A DNA stretch of 64,000 bases from Plectrocnemia conspersa (Eukaryota; Arthropoda; Insecta; Trichoptera; Polycentropodidae): assembly GCA_009617715.1 (NCBI GenBank), contig VTFK01000220.1, positions 186,001 through 250,000 of the forward strand, written 5' to 3'. A program made the position numbers and the translations under genes. Shown piece after piece: positions 12,600 through 25,900 of the stretch (positions are counted from its first letter, which is position 1; every line of letters begins with the position of its first letter). A model generated the notes under the pieces. That model was given only the letters and a program-made list of their open reading frames with translations, had not been told where the DNA came from and did not search any database.

Positions 12600-14560
12600 G
12601 CTATATAGTATTTGTTTAAGATTAACTTTTTTTGCTATTTTAGTGTTGTATTTAATATATAAATGACGTTTTGTTAGTTTGTACAGTATTTTTCCAAAGA
12701 CTAAATTATTGTTTTTATGATTATTTTTATTCCATGCGTAGTTAAATTAACATAAAAAAAAAAAAATTAGTGATTCTTTAAAAAAAACGCGTAAACACAG
12801 TATTTTGATAATAAAAATGTTTACCATTTTTTTGTTGAAATTTTTTTTTTCTGGTTTGTAAAGCTTTTTTTTTTTTTTGTCAATTGTCAATTTGTTGTTA
12901 ATTTATGCTTTGCTTAAATTACCCTAATTTATGTTCAAATTGTATTCAGCAAAAATATGTATTTTTTTACTATATATAAAAATACTAAAACATTACTTTT
13001 TATTAGATATTTAAATTTATGTACTTTTTTAAAGTGAAATTTAATGTTTAAAAAATAAAATTTGCCAAATTAACTATTTTTTTGGTAAAATTAAATATAT
13101 ATTTATTTGTAGAAAATAAAAATTTACTATTAAAATTGGCAGAAAAATTAATTATTTCTGAAATTATTTTTTCTTAGCGCATATATTTATTTTCTTTAGT
13201 CGATATTTATTGCGTTGTTAAAATTAGCTTAATTATTGAAAATTAATGTTAAATTGTATTTTAACATAAATTTTAATTACATACATCTAACATCATGTTA
13301 AACATTTAAAAATGTAATTAAAAAATATTTTTAATTTATAATAAATAATACACATTTTAAGGCCATTGATTTAAATAATGTAGTTTTTAAGAATAATATA
13401 TAGGGATCAAAAATTAAAAATTGCATAATAAACTCTTTTTGTTGTTGACATTTAGTATTAAGATTATAATTTTTTTGTGTTGTGCTGTTTTTATTTAATA
13501 ATTATAATTATATTTTGTTGTTTTGTGTATTTTTTTACTCGATTTGTTGCTTTTTTTTGTAACGTGATAAAATTAGAGAAATGTAAAAATTACGCAAACT
13601 TAAAAAAATGACAAAGGTCTTAGGTTAAAATTTTGCAAGACTAATTAAAAAAAACTTTTTTTTATTTAATACAATATTTATAATAAATAATACACATTCA
13701 AATATATATTTTTTTATTTAAATTTAAGGTAAAAATTGCATAAAATAATCTATTTTCTTAAAATCTTTTAAAATAAATTACATTACACGTTACATGTTTT
13801 TAATTAAAACAATTTTATAATATCATTTAAAAACAAATATTCACTTAATTATAAATATAGAAATTTAATTTTAGTAATAAAATCGTAAAAAAATTTATAA
13901 AAAAAAATATATTTTGGTGTTGTTTTTATTATATATTAGTTGTTAATGAGTATTGTTTTTTAATAGTTGATTTGTTGTTTATTTGAAGCGTTAAATTTAA
14001 TCTAAAATTAAAAAAACTTTTGCTAAAATTATAATATGTCCAAAAAAACACAAAACTATTTTTTTCTTAACATGAGAAATTACATCCTCATAACATATTT
14101 ATGATCAAGACTATTAATAATATAAAATATCGAATAATATAAAAAAAAAACATTTACACAATACATGTTTATAATCAATGAAAATATTTTATATCATTCA
14201 AATTTGAAAGAAGTGAAATTTTAGTATATTATAAAATAATTTAAGTTTAGGAAAATTTAGATTATATTTTGTAATAAAAAAAATGTCAAGATTTGAACGT
14301 TTTGAAAAAAAATTTTTTTTTGCTTATAATGAAAAAAAAAGTTATTATGTTTTTAAAATTAAACTATATTTAATGACATACAAACACATTTAATATCTAC
14401 TAACAAAAATGATAGTTTTTTTAAATATTTTTTCAATAAAAATGACAAAAAAAAATCTTTTAGTGTTATTTATTGTTTTTCTGTGTTTATTTTTTCTCTC
14501 ATGTTATGTGTTGATAAAATTTGCATAATTTAAGTAAATTAAATATTTAATATAAATATA
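12600..14560. repeat. very AT-rich region with degenerate tandem repeats
   Basis: The segment TTTATAATAAATAATACACAT occurs at about 13335 and again at about 13677, roughly 340 bp apart, each followed by AAAATTGCATAA-A-AA. Words such as TTTGTTGTT and long A or T runs recur throughout. The monomer is poorly conserved. No coding potential. Confidence 0.4.
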
Positions 14561-15139
14561 ATTTTTTTTCGAACATTGATTTTTCTACATAAATGTGTAA
14601 GAGTAAACAATCGACTCTAACAAATAAAAAGTCACGCGAAAAAACAAATTACAGCGGTATGTCTAATTGTTGAATCGTAATCAAAACCAGAATCAATTTT
14701 CTATATATCACATATTAGTAAAAATAATAAAAACTACTACTACAATCAAAATAATTAGTTAAAATCTTAAGCAATACTTTTATAATGTCAATTTAAAAAA
14801 AAAAAATATAATATGGAGTGCAAAATTCAGAATAAATTTATGTATTAATTTTTTTTTCATATTCTCCCAAAAATATTTGAAATTTTTTTTTTGCTAAAAC
14901 AAATTAAAAATAAAAGATTAAATTGAAATTAAGATAATATAATCGATTAATGTAAGTTTTGTGATAAAAATTTTCATTACAAATTTTAATAAGATTTTAA
15001 ATTGTGATACCAATAATATAAATATAAAATCATTGAAGTTGCACCCCGAAATCTTATTATATTATATTTAGAATACGACAGATTAAATTTGAAAAATAAA
15101 AATTGTACTTTGTTTTAAATTTCTCAGTAAAATATATAA

Positions 15140-15720
15140 TACAAGTACGTATGCGATATAAAACACAGAGAGCGGCACTTAAATATCCCTTAAAAGTCTG
15201 TAAATTTTGTCATAGTACATTCGTCTGGATTAAAGCCAGGACCAATGCGGTCTGTTTCCAGACCATAAAGGCACAACGCACAACTCTAGCGTTGTGCAAT
15301 TAAAAATGCATAAATCATATGCAGCCGGCCGACAGTCGTTATGGATGCACTAATGAATTGTCTGGAGAGTATATACATATATGTGTATTTTTGACGGCCC
15401 CCCTTTCATAAAACCGTTTTTTATTTATATTATAATTTTAATCTGAAACGGCGATATAATTACATTTCGGAAAGCCGGTAAATTGGTGTCGATGTTCCGG
15501 ATAAGGATCTGACAGGACACCCAACAACCGGTGATGACATCATTAAAGCCAGCGATGGCCGTTTTGATGTCCGAGACATTGTCACTTCTTTTAATGGTTA
15601 TTCGACGGTGTCGTTTAGTGACGATAACAGTGGGTCGACAATAAAACCACAGTTTTGATGACGAAACTATTAAACGTCTCGGGATATAAACTGCAGGCGT
15701 CTAAAATTTCGGTTCAAATA
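15140..15720. promoter_or_regulatory. GC-richer intronic island with two adjacent hairpins
   Basis: Lies 0.6-1.2 kb downstream of exon 3 in transcript order. It contains GGTCTG-TTTC-CAGACC (15249-15264) and GCACAACGC-9 nt-GCGTTGTGC (15271-15297), both perfect stems, followed by a long balanced-composition stretch. No coding evidence; the 66-codon open reading over the hairpins matches nothing. Confidence 0.3.
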
Positions 15721-16333
15721 ATACAAAAAAGGTATCGCCAATAATCATAAATAAGATTGAAACCCTATTACTTATATACACTTTTAAGTTAGGGAGCAAG
15801 GTTATCTTTGCAAGGTATCTGCTTATCGTATCAACATATTATACAAAATAGCATAAATTCCAAGCAGTAAACTTTGAGAGTCGAAAAAATCATTGTTTAT
15901 CAAATACAGTAAATCATGTTTAATTTATAACCGTCGTAAAAATATGTGTAGTGTACAACATTTTTTATTTCACATTATATATAATGCGAGCAAATTTGGA
16001 GTCGTGTACACCGGAAGCCCGCGTGCAATGTACGATCTTGTTTTTTATAAATCATAATTAAATTTATGACTTTATATTTAATTTTATACTTTAATAATGA
16101 CAATGTTATAGGGTTGCTCTTGATCTTATTTTCTAAAAATAATTTTATTAGTTGCAATGCATGAGCAATGCAAACATGTTACAATAGTAACCTATAAATG
16201 TATTTACGATCAATAAAACAACATAAACTATAGCTTAACGTTTCAATGGCAGTTTATAGTGATATTATAAATAATTGTGATTTATGTAACTAATTAAAGT
16301 GCATGTAATATTATTAAGTAAATAAATTCTTAC

Positions 16334-16443
16334 CCGTTGAAAGGATATCCTGCAAAGGCTGTGTCATAAGGGTGGTAAACTGAAGGATAGGGCCATGACG
16401 CTGCTCCAGCAGTTAAATTTTCTTTCAGTTCTATGCTGACCGC
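16334..16443 (-). CDS. mirr: mirror-like Iroquois homeobox gene, coding exon 3 (just before the homeodomain)
   Basis: The exon is 110 bp, from acceptor TTTAAACTTTCAG|GCG to donor AACGG|GTAAGA. It encodes 36 residues plus two bases (GG) of a split glycine codon. The peptide runs AVSIELKENL, TAGAASWPYPS, VYHPYDTAF, AGYPFN-G. The blocks LKENL, WPYPS.YHPYD and YPFN(G/S) are what Iroquois proteins carry immediately before YGMDLNGARRKN and the TALE homeodomain. The acceptor phase (0) fits exon 2, and the phase-2 donor means the next exon should begin by completing Gly and continue with Tyr-Gly-Met. No homeodomain coding is visible anywhere at lower coordinates, so that exon lies outside the window. 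The exon sits alone between introns of 12.6 kb and more than 16.3 kb. Confidence 0.95.
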
Positions 16444-17643
16444 CTGAAAGTTTAAAATATATACACACATTAATATAAATAAGCTATTTTATATGATAAT
16501 AATAATCTCAAATACAAGATTAATTTTCAATGGAGAAAATTCACAGACATGAAACATCTAAGTAGAATCTGCTTCTCTTTCAAGACTTTCACACTTACTG
16601 TCTTAATCATAGTTTTACTGAACATTATCAGCAAATTTGCTTTTTTCACCTGTGCCCAAGATAAAACTATTTTATTGTATGAATAGTAATCTCGATATAA
16701 TAAAACAGTTTATTTGTAGCGTGAAGAATGAAATGGTTGACAGTTGACAGTCGTAACTAACGCGCGCCGTTAAAAATTTACTTTATTGCTTTATTTATGA
16801 TGATACAATACAAATAAACACCGTTAGTTTTTCATCCATGCTTTTTTTAAAAACTTTAAATTATTAATCTGGAACTACATATCGACGAACCGTCATTATA
16901 TTTCAACTCTGAACCCAATAAATATCAATCCATTAACAATTAAATCTGACAAACGTCATGAATCAATTACTTGTCATTATCTTATAAATTATGATGTATT
17001 TTTACGTAAAAGTACAATTGAATACTAATCAAATAATTATCCTTATCTAATCATTTAAATAAGGTTTTCTTATATATATTTTAATTAGTAAATAGTGTTA
17101 ACATCTGTGCTAATTTGTATTAAAGCATTGGTAATAATATATAATGATCATTATTATATAAATTGAGATTTTAATCTTTCCAGATAACGACGTTCTGGTC
17201 CTTTTAAAACATGTAAGAATATTATCAAGTAGCACAAAAAACATTTATCAAAAAGGAAAGCCTCAAACGTTTTTCGAAACAGAAATACATAAAATGAAAC
17301 CATTACAGCACAAGGAAGTGCAAAATCTGGTAAATCAAAAAGATCCATATATTTTGCACAACGATATTTATTAATTTATTTTTATTTTATATTCCAAATC
17401 TGACCATCATAACATGAAAAGTTTCCCCAATGCATCATAAATTAAAAACAAAACAGTTATTTTGTATAAATAAAATAGATGAGCAGCATCTTACATATTT
17501 TATTCTAGCTCCTCATATCTATAGCTGAAAAACTTGGGTTTATCGACTCGTTGAAAAGCAGGATGGTTTGTGCAAGAAGAGCGTTCTCAAACGCTGGCGT
17601 CTTGGATAAGAAAAAGGGACGCGATCGCGACTTTAGGGCGCTC

Positions 17644-18166
17644 TTAATCCTTGGAGTAGTGAGTTAAGTTATACGTATTTGTTAATGAGTTTATTTTATA
17701 TAAATTTCCATATTTATTTCTGTTGTTATTTATTTATTAATATTTTATATTTCATTTAAAATAAATTATAAAAAAAAATGATTCTTAACGTTTTATTTAT
17801 TTCAATACGTTTTGTATTAGTGTGTTTTAATAATTTAATAATTAAAGTACGTTAATTTAATTTAATATTTTTTATATATTACACATATTATTTGGTTTAT
17901 GTATTTTTTTTATATCAATTCAGAGGCTCTCAATACTTTTTTTTTAAATTATTACTAAATATGTTTTTATGATAATTTATTTTTTACTCTTTAATTTATT
18001 GATATTATTTTCTATAAAAATTGCTTACGTTAAATCAAATTTAAAAAAATAATGTTTTTTATCTATTATTGCTTTAGTTATATATGTATGTATATCACTA
18101 TATGGAAAATTTTGTTTCGCCGTATCGACCGCCGTATATGTACGGCGATACCGCTCAAATGATTAA
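17644..18166 (+). mobile_element. TTAA-flanked repeat with palindromic CGCCGTA-TACGGCG end
   Basis: The right end reads GACCGCCGTATATGTACGGCGATACCGC and then TTAA at 18163-18166. The segment from about 17884 is clearly homologous to 50211-50525 in the same orientation, sharing TATATCAATTCAGAGG-TCTCAATA and CGGCGATACCGC. A possible left terminus, TTAATCCTTGGAG at 17644, is a weak inverted match to the right end (TTAATCATTTGAGC reversed). The interior is non-coding. The right end is secure; the left end is tentative. Confidence 0.6.
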
Positions 18167-18879
18167 GCTCGTCGAGCAATGACTGATTGTCAGCATCGCC
18201 TCTAAGCAACTTTAATAAGTAGACGCTACGTCAAGAATACAACGAATTGTATCCCATCACAAAATTATTTATAACAACAAGTATACTACGCTTCACTTGA
18301 ATATTAAGAAATGCAGCCATAATAAAGAACGCAATAAATTATTGAAGTGACACGTGCTCCGCATAACGAAGCCGAGCATCCTCGACGACTTATTGAAAAT
18401 TTTGGCGATGTGCATAGAATTACTTATAACAAACTTTGTTGAACGATTTTTAAAAATCATTTAAGATTTTAAAATTGAGGGATTTTGTCACTATTTAGTG
18501 TTAGTGACCGTGGAACGACGCGAACGAAACCCGTGTTGTTTATTTACCGACGCTTTTCGACAGTAATTGTAGATGATATGTGAATAATTATTTTAAGCAA
18601 CTTTGCAGCAAAATTAATTGAGTTAAGCATTTTTTAATGTCTCCTGATTTTTAACTATTGTAACAACTTTTTCTTCAACAACCGTTTTAGTTTAAAAAAT
18701 ACGTTAGGTTTTTTAGCAGATATTATTAAAGTATTATAATCGAGTTGAATCGCGTGGCACTGTTTCGTGGCAAATCAGCTTCATTGCTGACTGCATTCAA
18801 ATTAGTCTGCGATAGTTAGTGTGAACATAGAATGTAGTTAGTGGGATGGATTTTGCTTTGAAACCGTAAAAGTTCGTGT

Positions 18880-19110
18880 TTCCCCCCATTCAGCCAATAC
18901 GGAACGACGATAAATAATATGGGTATAACATCCGATTACATAAATGCGTGTGTGTACTATCTCTGCACAAAAATATCCGATAATCCCACGGTGCGGTGCT
19001 ACCGGTGCCCCCGGGTAAGTGTCCTATGACATGAACTCGCATGTCGCTTACGAATCGTGTCAAGCGGCCATAATCAAATCATCATCAGCGTGTGGAAAAT
19101 GTAATCCAAG
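18880..19110. promoter_or_regulatory. GC-richer intronic island
   Basis: Balanced composition with several CpG and the C/G runs CCACGGTGCGGTGCTACCGG and TGCCCCCGGG. A reading of 75 codons (19019-19246) begins here but becomes low-complexity and matches nothing. Candidate regulatory block. Confidence 0.25.
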
Positions 19111-21037
19111 CAGAAGCCATACTTATGTGTATATTCGCATCGAAAATTACGACAATGTCATCAGCATTGCAAAAATATTAAAATTCCACAATAATTTTCT
19201 TAATTTTAAACCATTTTTTTTATTTAATATTAGCAACGAAAATTAATATTTATATATGAGCAATGTCATGCATTTTAAAGGTGAACATTATAATAAGATT
19301 TGTGATTAATAAATTTATGCTTTGGAACAATATTTTTAGTACATTGAAAGCAATGAATATGTAAATGTTAGTGATTCACAAAAAAATATAAGAAAATCTG
19401 CAGGTGCTACTATATATGAACTAGTCTGAAAATACACGTCATATACATAATATATGTAGCACATATACCTGCGTGCGTGTGAGTGTCGAAAAAGACTATG
19501 ACTAACTCGCTAACAGTTTCACACCCTCGGGGTGTCGTAGTGGGAATCGCAACGTGTGAAGGGAAACCTTCCTCAGATGTAAAGATCGAAAACATCATTC
19601 ACAATTTTAGGTGACGGTGTTTTACATGTGTCTAGAGACAGAGTAGTAAATGTATTAAAGTGTCTGCATACGTACATATATTATTTATATACATATGTGT
19701 GTGACATTAATTAAATGTGTTATGTGCATACAAATGACTTTTCTGTTAATAAAATGTTATATTTTAACATATTATTGTATTTATATTATTAGTTTATTTC
19801 TACTCATATACTAAATAAGGCCAAAAAGTAAAAATGATTAAGTAATATAAAATAAAATAAAATCTACTATAGAAACGTAAAAAAATATAGAGTTATTGAT
19901 TTAACCGTATCTATGCAGAATAAAATGATGTGAATTTATTTTATTAATTTAAATACATTTCGTTAAATGTTTACTTTATGATATAATATAAAGCATTAAG
20001 TGCTACATATTTTACTTAATTTAAAAAAAAATATGTATTAAGATTTGTATATAAACACGTATGTTTTAAAATAAAGTAAGTCTAAAAAAATAACTGATTT
20101 TAAAAGACCAGTCTTACAAATGCTTAACATGAATTTTTAAGTTGAGATTAAAATGTAGATTATTTCAACTCATAAATTACTTAATCTAAGAATAATTAAA
20201 AATATGTAATACACTTATTGATTCGCGTTATTTATTTATTAAAGTTAATTTATATACAATATGGTATGTATTTAAAAAAATAAAAACACTCGTTGCAAAG
20301 CAAGCAATCTATCATAATTATTCGACGGTTTACCAAGTGGTTGTTAGTAACAATATTAAACAGTATATGGGCACCACTATATTACAATTTAGTAATTACC
20401 CACAATATAGTGTATGAGTGTGTTAGAGTACCACAGAAGCGTTTATTGCTAAATTCGAAAGAAGAAAGGGTGAGATTTAATTTTTAATTCGTGTACATTT
20501 CCCATCACGAATCGAACAAACATAAATATGACACGAAATACAGTTGCAAAGTTGGAGCTAGATTGCGGCATTTCGTGTTCAGTTAGTTAGTTATGTCAGC
20601 GCGCTTTTTAACTGTCGTTATTCATTAAATTAACCAGTTATAATAGTTATGCGGATATTCACCGCTATCGCAAACTTAGTTTACATTTCGCACGCTTTAA
20701 ATTCGTACTATGTCCAATTAACATATTTGTTTCCATCTTTTGTTACCTAAAAACACTCATACATATTTATTTGTTATACAAATTTTGTTAGAAACATATA
20801 AATAAATTGAGAAATTTTCGTGGGAGTTAAAAAAATTATAATAATTATTTTATACGACTTTTTTTATCAAATATGTTTTTTTGGTACATTAAAATGATAT
20901 GCACTAACTAGTTAACAGTATAAAATATTTTTTTAAATATATATTTGAAATCTAGGGATTCATAGTGATTTTTACTTACTTTCTTTCTATATTTCGGCTG
21001 CATTTTCCCGCCATGATCACGAAATATAGAAAAAATG

Positions 21038-21160
21038 TAAGTATATATATATATATATTTTTTTTTTAACAAAAAAAAAAAATATATATATATATATATC
21101 TCGATCTTTCGCTGTTTAAAAATTTTCCATATAGTGATATATATATATATACATATATAA
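21038..21160. repeat. cluster of TA and A/T microsatellites
   Basis: Three TA runs (about 21043-21058, 21083-21099 and 21138-21151) are separated by T or A homopolymers. The middle two are mirrored around TTTTTAACAAAAA, so the segment could form a hairpin. Non-coding. Confidence 0.7.
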
Positions 21161-21204
21161 CTAAAGAAATAATAAATAAAAAACATTATTATTTTTAAAA
21201 AAGC
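21123..21204 (-). repeat. reversed fragment of the palindrome-ended TTAA repeat
   Basis: The reverse complement of this segment matches the internal part of the 17.9-18.1 kb copy: AATGTTTTTTATTTATTATT, CTTTAGTTATATATGTAT and ATCACTATATGGAAAA in order. The TA tract inside it has expanded. Ends are missing. Confidence 0.6.
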
Positions 21205-21208
21205 TTTC

Positions 21209-21290
21209 GTTGTCGATAAATAAGTAAAATAAAAATGTATAACAAATTTCTAGATTGGCAAATTATGGCAAAGTAACTAGGTCCCATCTC
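21209..21290 (+). repeat. dispersed repeat, copy 1
   Basis: The ordered words GTTG-CGATAAAT, AAAATAAAAATGTA, AATTT-TAGATTGGCAAA and GG(C/T)AAAGTA are shared with 32851-32926 in the same orientation. Family unknown; the ends cannot be placed from two copies. Confidence 0.6.
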
Positions 21291-22219
21291 AGATTCTAAA
21301 CTTTCGTGAAAATCTCATATAAATAAATGATTTCTAAAAAATAAAACAACCAGAACATAACTATAAAGTAAATTAAATATCAAAAGCAAAATATTTATCT
21401 ATAAATTTTTAATAAAAACCGCAATTTCGTAAGCTTTTATGGTTGAGGGATAAATAATTAGTGCATATTAAAACTAAGTCAAAAAAAAATATTTTGTAAT
21501 ATTTTGTAGAAAATAGTTCAAGACATAATTGTACGTGCAAAATTATGATAGTATTTAATTTGTTATATTTCAGTTAATAATAATAAATATTGTAACAACG
21601 ATATAAACGTCATTAATAAAAATATGTATATTTTAAAATATTATATAAATAATAAGAGTTTATAAAAAAATTGATCATTAACTTATCAGTTAATATTACG
21701 ATTACTATAAACGGCATTGTTATTCGCACACATTGTGTTTTTTCTTCTTTTACAAAACACGATCGTGTCAAAGTTCAACGCTACATTGCGATTGTCAAGG
21801 ATGTAAATATGCAATCGGCGTGTATGTGTAATGTCAAAGCTGATAAATATTTATGTAACGAACCGTTTAGCCTTTTGGACACGTGTAAGAATTATTACAA
21901 TCGAAACGACAAAATTAGAACGCTCGGGTCATCGCTGCGTGTATCATAATGTGTGTGTATGTGTTTATGTTTTTCGGCGAAATCATCGACGTGTAATGTA
22001 TTGTAAATTACAATTGTGATATAAAGATGTTATTGCAGCTATGAAGAACCAAAGTATGACACTACATTTATTCATATACTTCTGTAGGATCTCATATAAT
22101 AAATTTAAAAGTCGGTTTCTAATAAAATATAGTAACCGACTTCTTTAATAATATTTTTGTATAACCACACGTATTGGCACTGCTTATTAAATACCCATAT
22201 ATTATATAATTTCATTATG

Positions 22220-22565
22220 TATTATCCGAGCACAAAAACATCAAGGTGTGTTTACGTTGGCAGCAACGTGACCGTGTCGTTAGCCCGATGGATTACCATT
22301 GTTAAGGGTTGGTAACAATATAATCTCCCCTAAAGATGTTTATCCTATACCTATATACGCCGCGTGGAATTTTCTAAAGTCTCGTCCGTTCAACTATGTT
22401 CATTGTCGGAGCTGTCAGCTTTATTATTGTTCAATTTCACATATTAAACCGTTTATTTGTAACCGGAGGAGGAGTCATTCCGGAATTCGTGAAAGAAGAT
22501 TATTATTTATTTATTTTTATGATCAGCTTTGCCGGGTGGCCTGCGATGCAATACGAGTTAAAAAT
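22220..22565. promoter_or_regulatory. GC-richer intronic island
   Basis: Balanced composition against strongly A/T-rich flanks; a 94-codon open reading (22299-22583) without family resemblance or initiation evidence. Candidate conserved non-coding DNA; an unrecognised small exon cannot be excluded. Confidence 0.25.
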
Positions 22566-24009
22566 GTTTTAATATTAAGTTAATAAAATATTTAGCAAAT
22601 ACAATGTAAACTGTGAACAAAAAAAATGCTCTAGTTACAATAATCGGAGAGGTTCAGTAACATATTCGCATTTTAATTTATAGGACAACGAAAGCTTGCA
22701 ATCAAATTTTATCTAATCCATTAAGGTTTAGTTTTTTTTAAATAATATATATTTAAATAAGACGTAAGATTTATTTTAGATCTATTTGTTGTAAGAGGAA
22801 CATTCTTTGCAGGTAATGCTTTTAGAAATATTTTTTTATATTGCAAAATAATGTTAGCACTATTTTTTTTGTTGGCCTCATGCAGTCACGGCTTTTACAT
22901 CCCTGATTTAGACTTTATTATATCTATTACAATTTATAACATTAATTAGCATCGAAATTAAAACATTTATTAGTTTTGTAGCATAGATACATTTTTACTG
23001 AAAAGCTAATTTATTTTTAAACTTTACATAAAAAAGCTATTATATTTTCTATGAAAGATATATAAAACCATATCATAATTTTACATATAAATTTTTGTGG
23101 CACGAAATTGTATTCAAGTTGCATCTAATACTATTTCATAAGTAAAGTTTTGCCTAACAATTATACTATAGCATTACATTTAAATTTAAATTAGACGAAA
23201 ATTAATTACAATTGTAGTTAAGAAAATATTTTAATTTTTGTAGCAATTTAAAAAATAGTTCAGTTTTAATTTCTCAAATACATACACTATAATTTTTTTT
23301 AGGTCATTTCTCAAAGTGTAAATGTTGAAAAATTATGTATTAAGTGAAAATTTGTACAAAAAAAATCGGCTATATATATATATTATTTGTGTTAATCTTT
23401 TTCTGTAGTATACTTATATAATATTATTTTAGCAATAATTTTTGGGAAATTTAAAAATAATTAGAAAATCTGTAAAAAAAATGCGACAAAAAAGAATAAA
23501 AAATGATTGCAGTTCTTTACAAGCGTAGCCAAATAAAAAAATGTATCTACTGCTTAAAACTTTCAAATTTTCTTTTAAATAAAAATTATATCCGCCATAA
23601 AATATTAACAACGTTGCAAGTACACTTCAAACTATTATGCAAAATAAAATTATACAATCTATAATACTAAGCTGTGTAGTATTAATTCAGCGTTAACGTT
23701 CTATGATATTTGAATACTCGTAATTTTACATTGTTATCAGGTCAGATTGTAATGGGTCAGATTTCAGAAATAGCGTTGCTGTTTATAATACACAACTATG
23801 TATTATGTAACAACTCAAAATATTAAAAATGTGCTAAAACTGTTTTATGAACAAAATAAACTTTCAATGTAATTTAATTTAAAATGCATAATTCTACTTA
23901 TGTTACATATATTTTTTTGTGATTAAAAATATATTCTAATGATAAAAGATGTACCTACTTCTAAAAACATTTTCTTTAAAAACATACGTATTTATAGATA
24001 AATTTAATA

Positions 24010-24580
24010 TAAATTATTTCTACCCTGCCTGCTTTGCGCTAACGTCATACGTTTTGATTCAACGGATAATCCCTTATTAAAATGTGAACACTTTTATAAG
24101 GTACACGCCGTATAATGTTACACTTACAAATCTATATTCGTGTAGGCATATCGATTTTGTAAACGTGGCATGTAGTACATTCTGCAAAACTACTAGCGTA
24201 TATATATGTATAAATATTCTTATGCTACATAAGCGTTATGCAAGACACACTAGAATTAGTTACACAAATATCCTTAGCCAGACAATTGCAAGCGTTAATT
24301 ACCGATTCAGAACCGGCCTTATATAATAATATATATATAGGTACTTGGTACATGTGTATGAACCCAGCGTATAGCCAAGACGAACACGACCAAGCCATCA
24401 TCGGCGAGATTGCAAACCATTAATAGACACTGATCATTTAATTTACGCCATGTACTCAATTAGATACCACTCAACTGTGGCTCGTGTCGCCTTGTAACCG
24501 ATAAATGGCGTGCGGTTACTAGCGAGCGAAAAAAAGTTAAGTGACCGCTGATTTAAACCCCATACTTGCCAATTAACAGA
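24010..24580. promoter_or_regulatory. GC-richer intronic island
   Basis: Balanced composition; overlapping 61- and 80-codon readings without family match. The AAATGGCGTGCGG stretch near 24505 carries a Pho-type core. Candidate regulatory block. Confidence 0.25.
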
Positions 24581-25289
24581 GCACTGGAAATGTTGGAATT
24601 GTTTCAATTATGTGTGTGTATTAAACTAAAATCAAACAAAGTGCATTTGGTAACTAATTAACTAACTAAAAGATATTATATTTTTTTTATTTATCGCATC
24701 GACTTATTGAGAATTTTATGTCATTAAAAAATATGTTGGAAATAAAAGATCTAATTAAAAGAGATATATTTTTCGCAAAAAAACTCTATAATGTTTTTTC
24801 AGAAATGTATTTTTTTTACTTTTTTTTGTCAGAGTAATTATTAAATACTTTAATATTTGATAAACTACAAAGAAGTAATTTTAATTGCATATGATAATAT
24901 ATGTTGTAAAGTTATGATAATTAATGATACTTAGTTTATTTTCTTTAATATTATATATGTATGTGAAAATATAAATTAAAAAAATCACTAAAAAAAATAA
25001 AACTATTGCTTTAACAATATACTCAAAATTATTTCGTATTGCATTTTAATAAATATTTTAATTTTACTGTAAAAAATGGTTCCTAGTCTATTTTGGCATC
25101 CAGATTATATATAATATATTAAAGTATAAAAATCACTACAATTTTTTTTTGTAATGACAAAATACTGCATTTTAATATTCAATATAACATATATTGCTAC
25201 AATATAAAATAAAAACAGTATTTTTAGTTCTGTTTTTTTTTGTAATTTAATGTTATTTAATTTTATTAAAATATATAAAATAATTATTT

Positions 25290-25900
25290 AATAAATAATC
25301 CTGGGTACGAAAGACCAGAAAATATAGACAACGATGTTCTGGCTGCAGAAATGCAAGCAAATTTTATTGAAACTATTTATTAGCTGGCAGAGAAGCTAAG
25401 TCAGTGCAATTTAACATTTCATAGTCACATTCATAAGGTTGGGAAGGTTTGAAGACAACGTACATGGGTCTCACACGAATTGAAATATATCGCATATCCC
25501 AAGAGCTTCTGGATCTTAAAATCATATTTTTTTTCGATCATCTGATAACCAATAATGAGAAATGATTGATGTATGACAACAATCGACTTATAAGAAAATG
25601 ATTATACAAAGGCTAAATTGCAAAATAAAGACCGGACTTATTGTAAAAAATATATTTTGCTTGTATGGTAAGATTGCAAAGGGACTACGCATTACGAAAC
25701 ACTCAAAACAAGTCAAACAATAATAGCAAGCTTTTATTGCGATCATCTGGATCGTTTGTACGAGAAAATATAACACGGTCATTGTCAACCCATCAAGTAA
25801 CTTTGCTGGAAAGTTTTATTTCATTCACCATATTCACCTTTCTCCTTTCAACTACCATTTATTTCTATTAAAATGTTTTGAAGCAAGGCCTCCAAAATTT
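25290..25900 (+). pseudogene. mariner-type transposase relic
   Basis: Plus-strand translation in shifting frames gives, in order, a GLTRIEIYRISQELLDLK segment (about 25467), FFDHLITNNEK and LMYDNNRLIRK (about 25530-25600, corresponding to the mariner TGDEKW...YDN region), a KIYFACMVRLQRDYAL stretch (about 25650) and a YHLF block (about 25856). Stops occur within and between blocks, and the first catalytic Asp neighbourhood is altered (NNEK for GDEK). Open readings of 66-68 codons here on both strands are remnants or shadows. It lies in intron 2. Confidence 0.7.

Larger units (their letters stand above)
1..16333 (-). other. mirr intron 3, partial (more than 16.3 kb)
   Basis: Sequence beyond the exon 3 donor GTAAGA runs off the left edge without reaching the homeodomain exon. 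I looked for reverse-strand coding of the conserved homeodomain blocks (KNPYPTKGEK, WFANARRRL) and found none. Contents: two AT-rich degenerate arrays (1.57-4.16 and 12.6-14.55 kb), a TTAA MITE (9.6-9.84 kb), a possible TE relic (6.0-6.4 kb) and islands near 0.6-0.9, 4.2-4.45, 9.9-10.2, 11.2-12.3 and 15.1-15.7 kb. The remainder (for example 4.5-5.8, 6.5-7.2, 7.6-9.5 and 10.2-11.1 kb) shows nothing beyond A/T-rich unique DNA. Confidence 0.75.

Noticed and set aside
1..16333. Homeodomain exon of mirr inside the left part of the window
   Set aside because: No reverse-strand segment encodes the highly conserved Iroquois homeodomain, which would be an obvious GC-richer block with long open frame.
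20908..21186. 92-codon minus-strand reading
   Set aside because: Mostly A/T homopolymer and TA-run translation (Ile/Tyr/Phe/Lys) over a microsatellite cluster.
22299..22583. 94-codon plus-strand reading as a small secreted protein gene
   Set aside because: Scattered Cys residues but no signal peptide, no family match and no splice signals; better treated as a GC-richer non-coding island.
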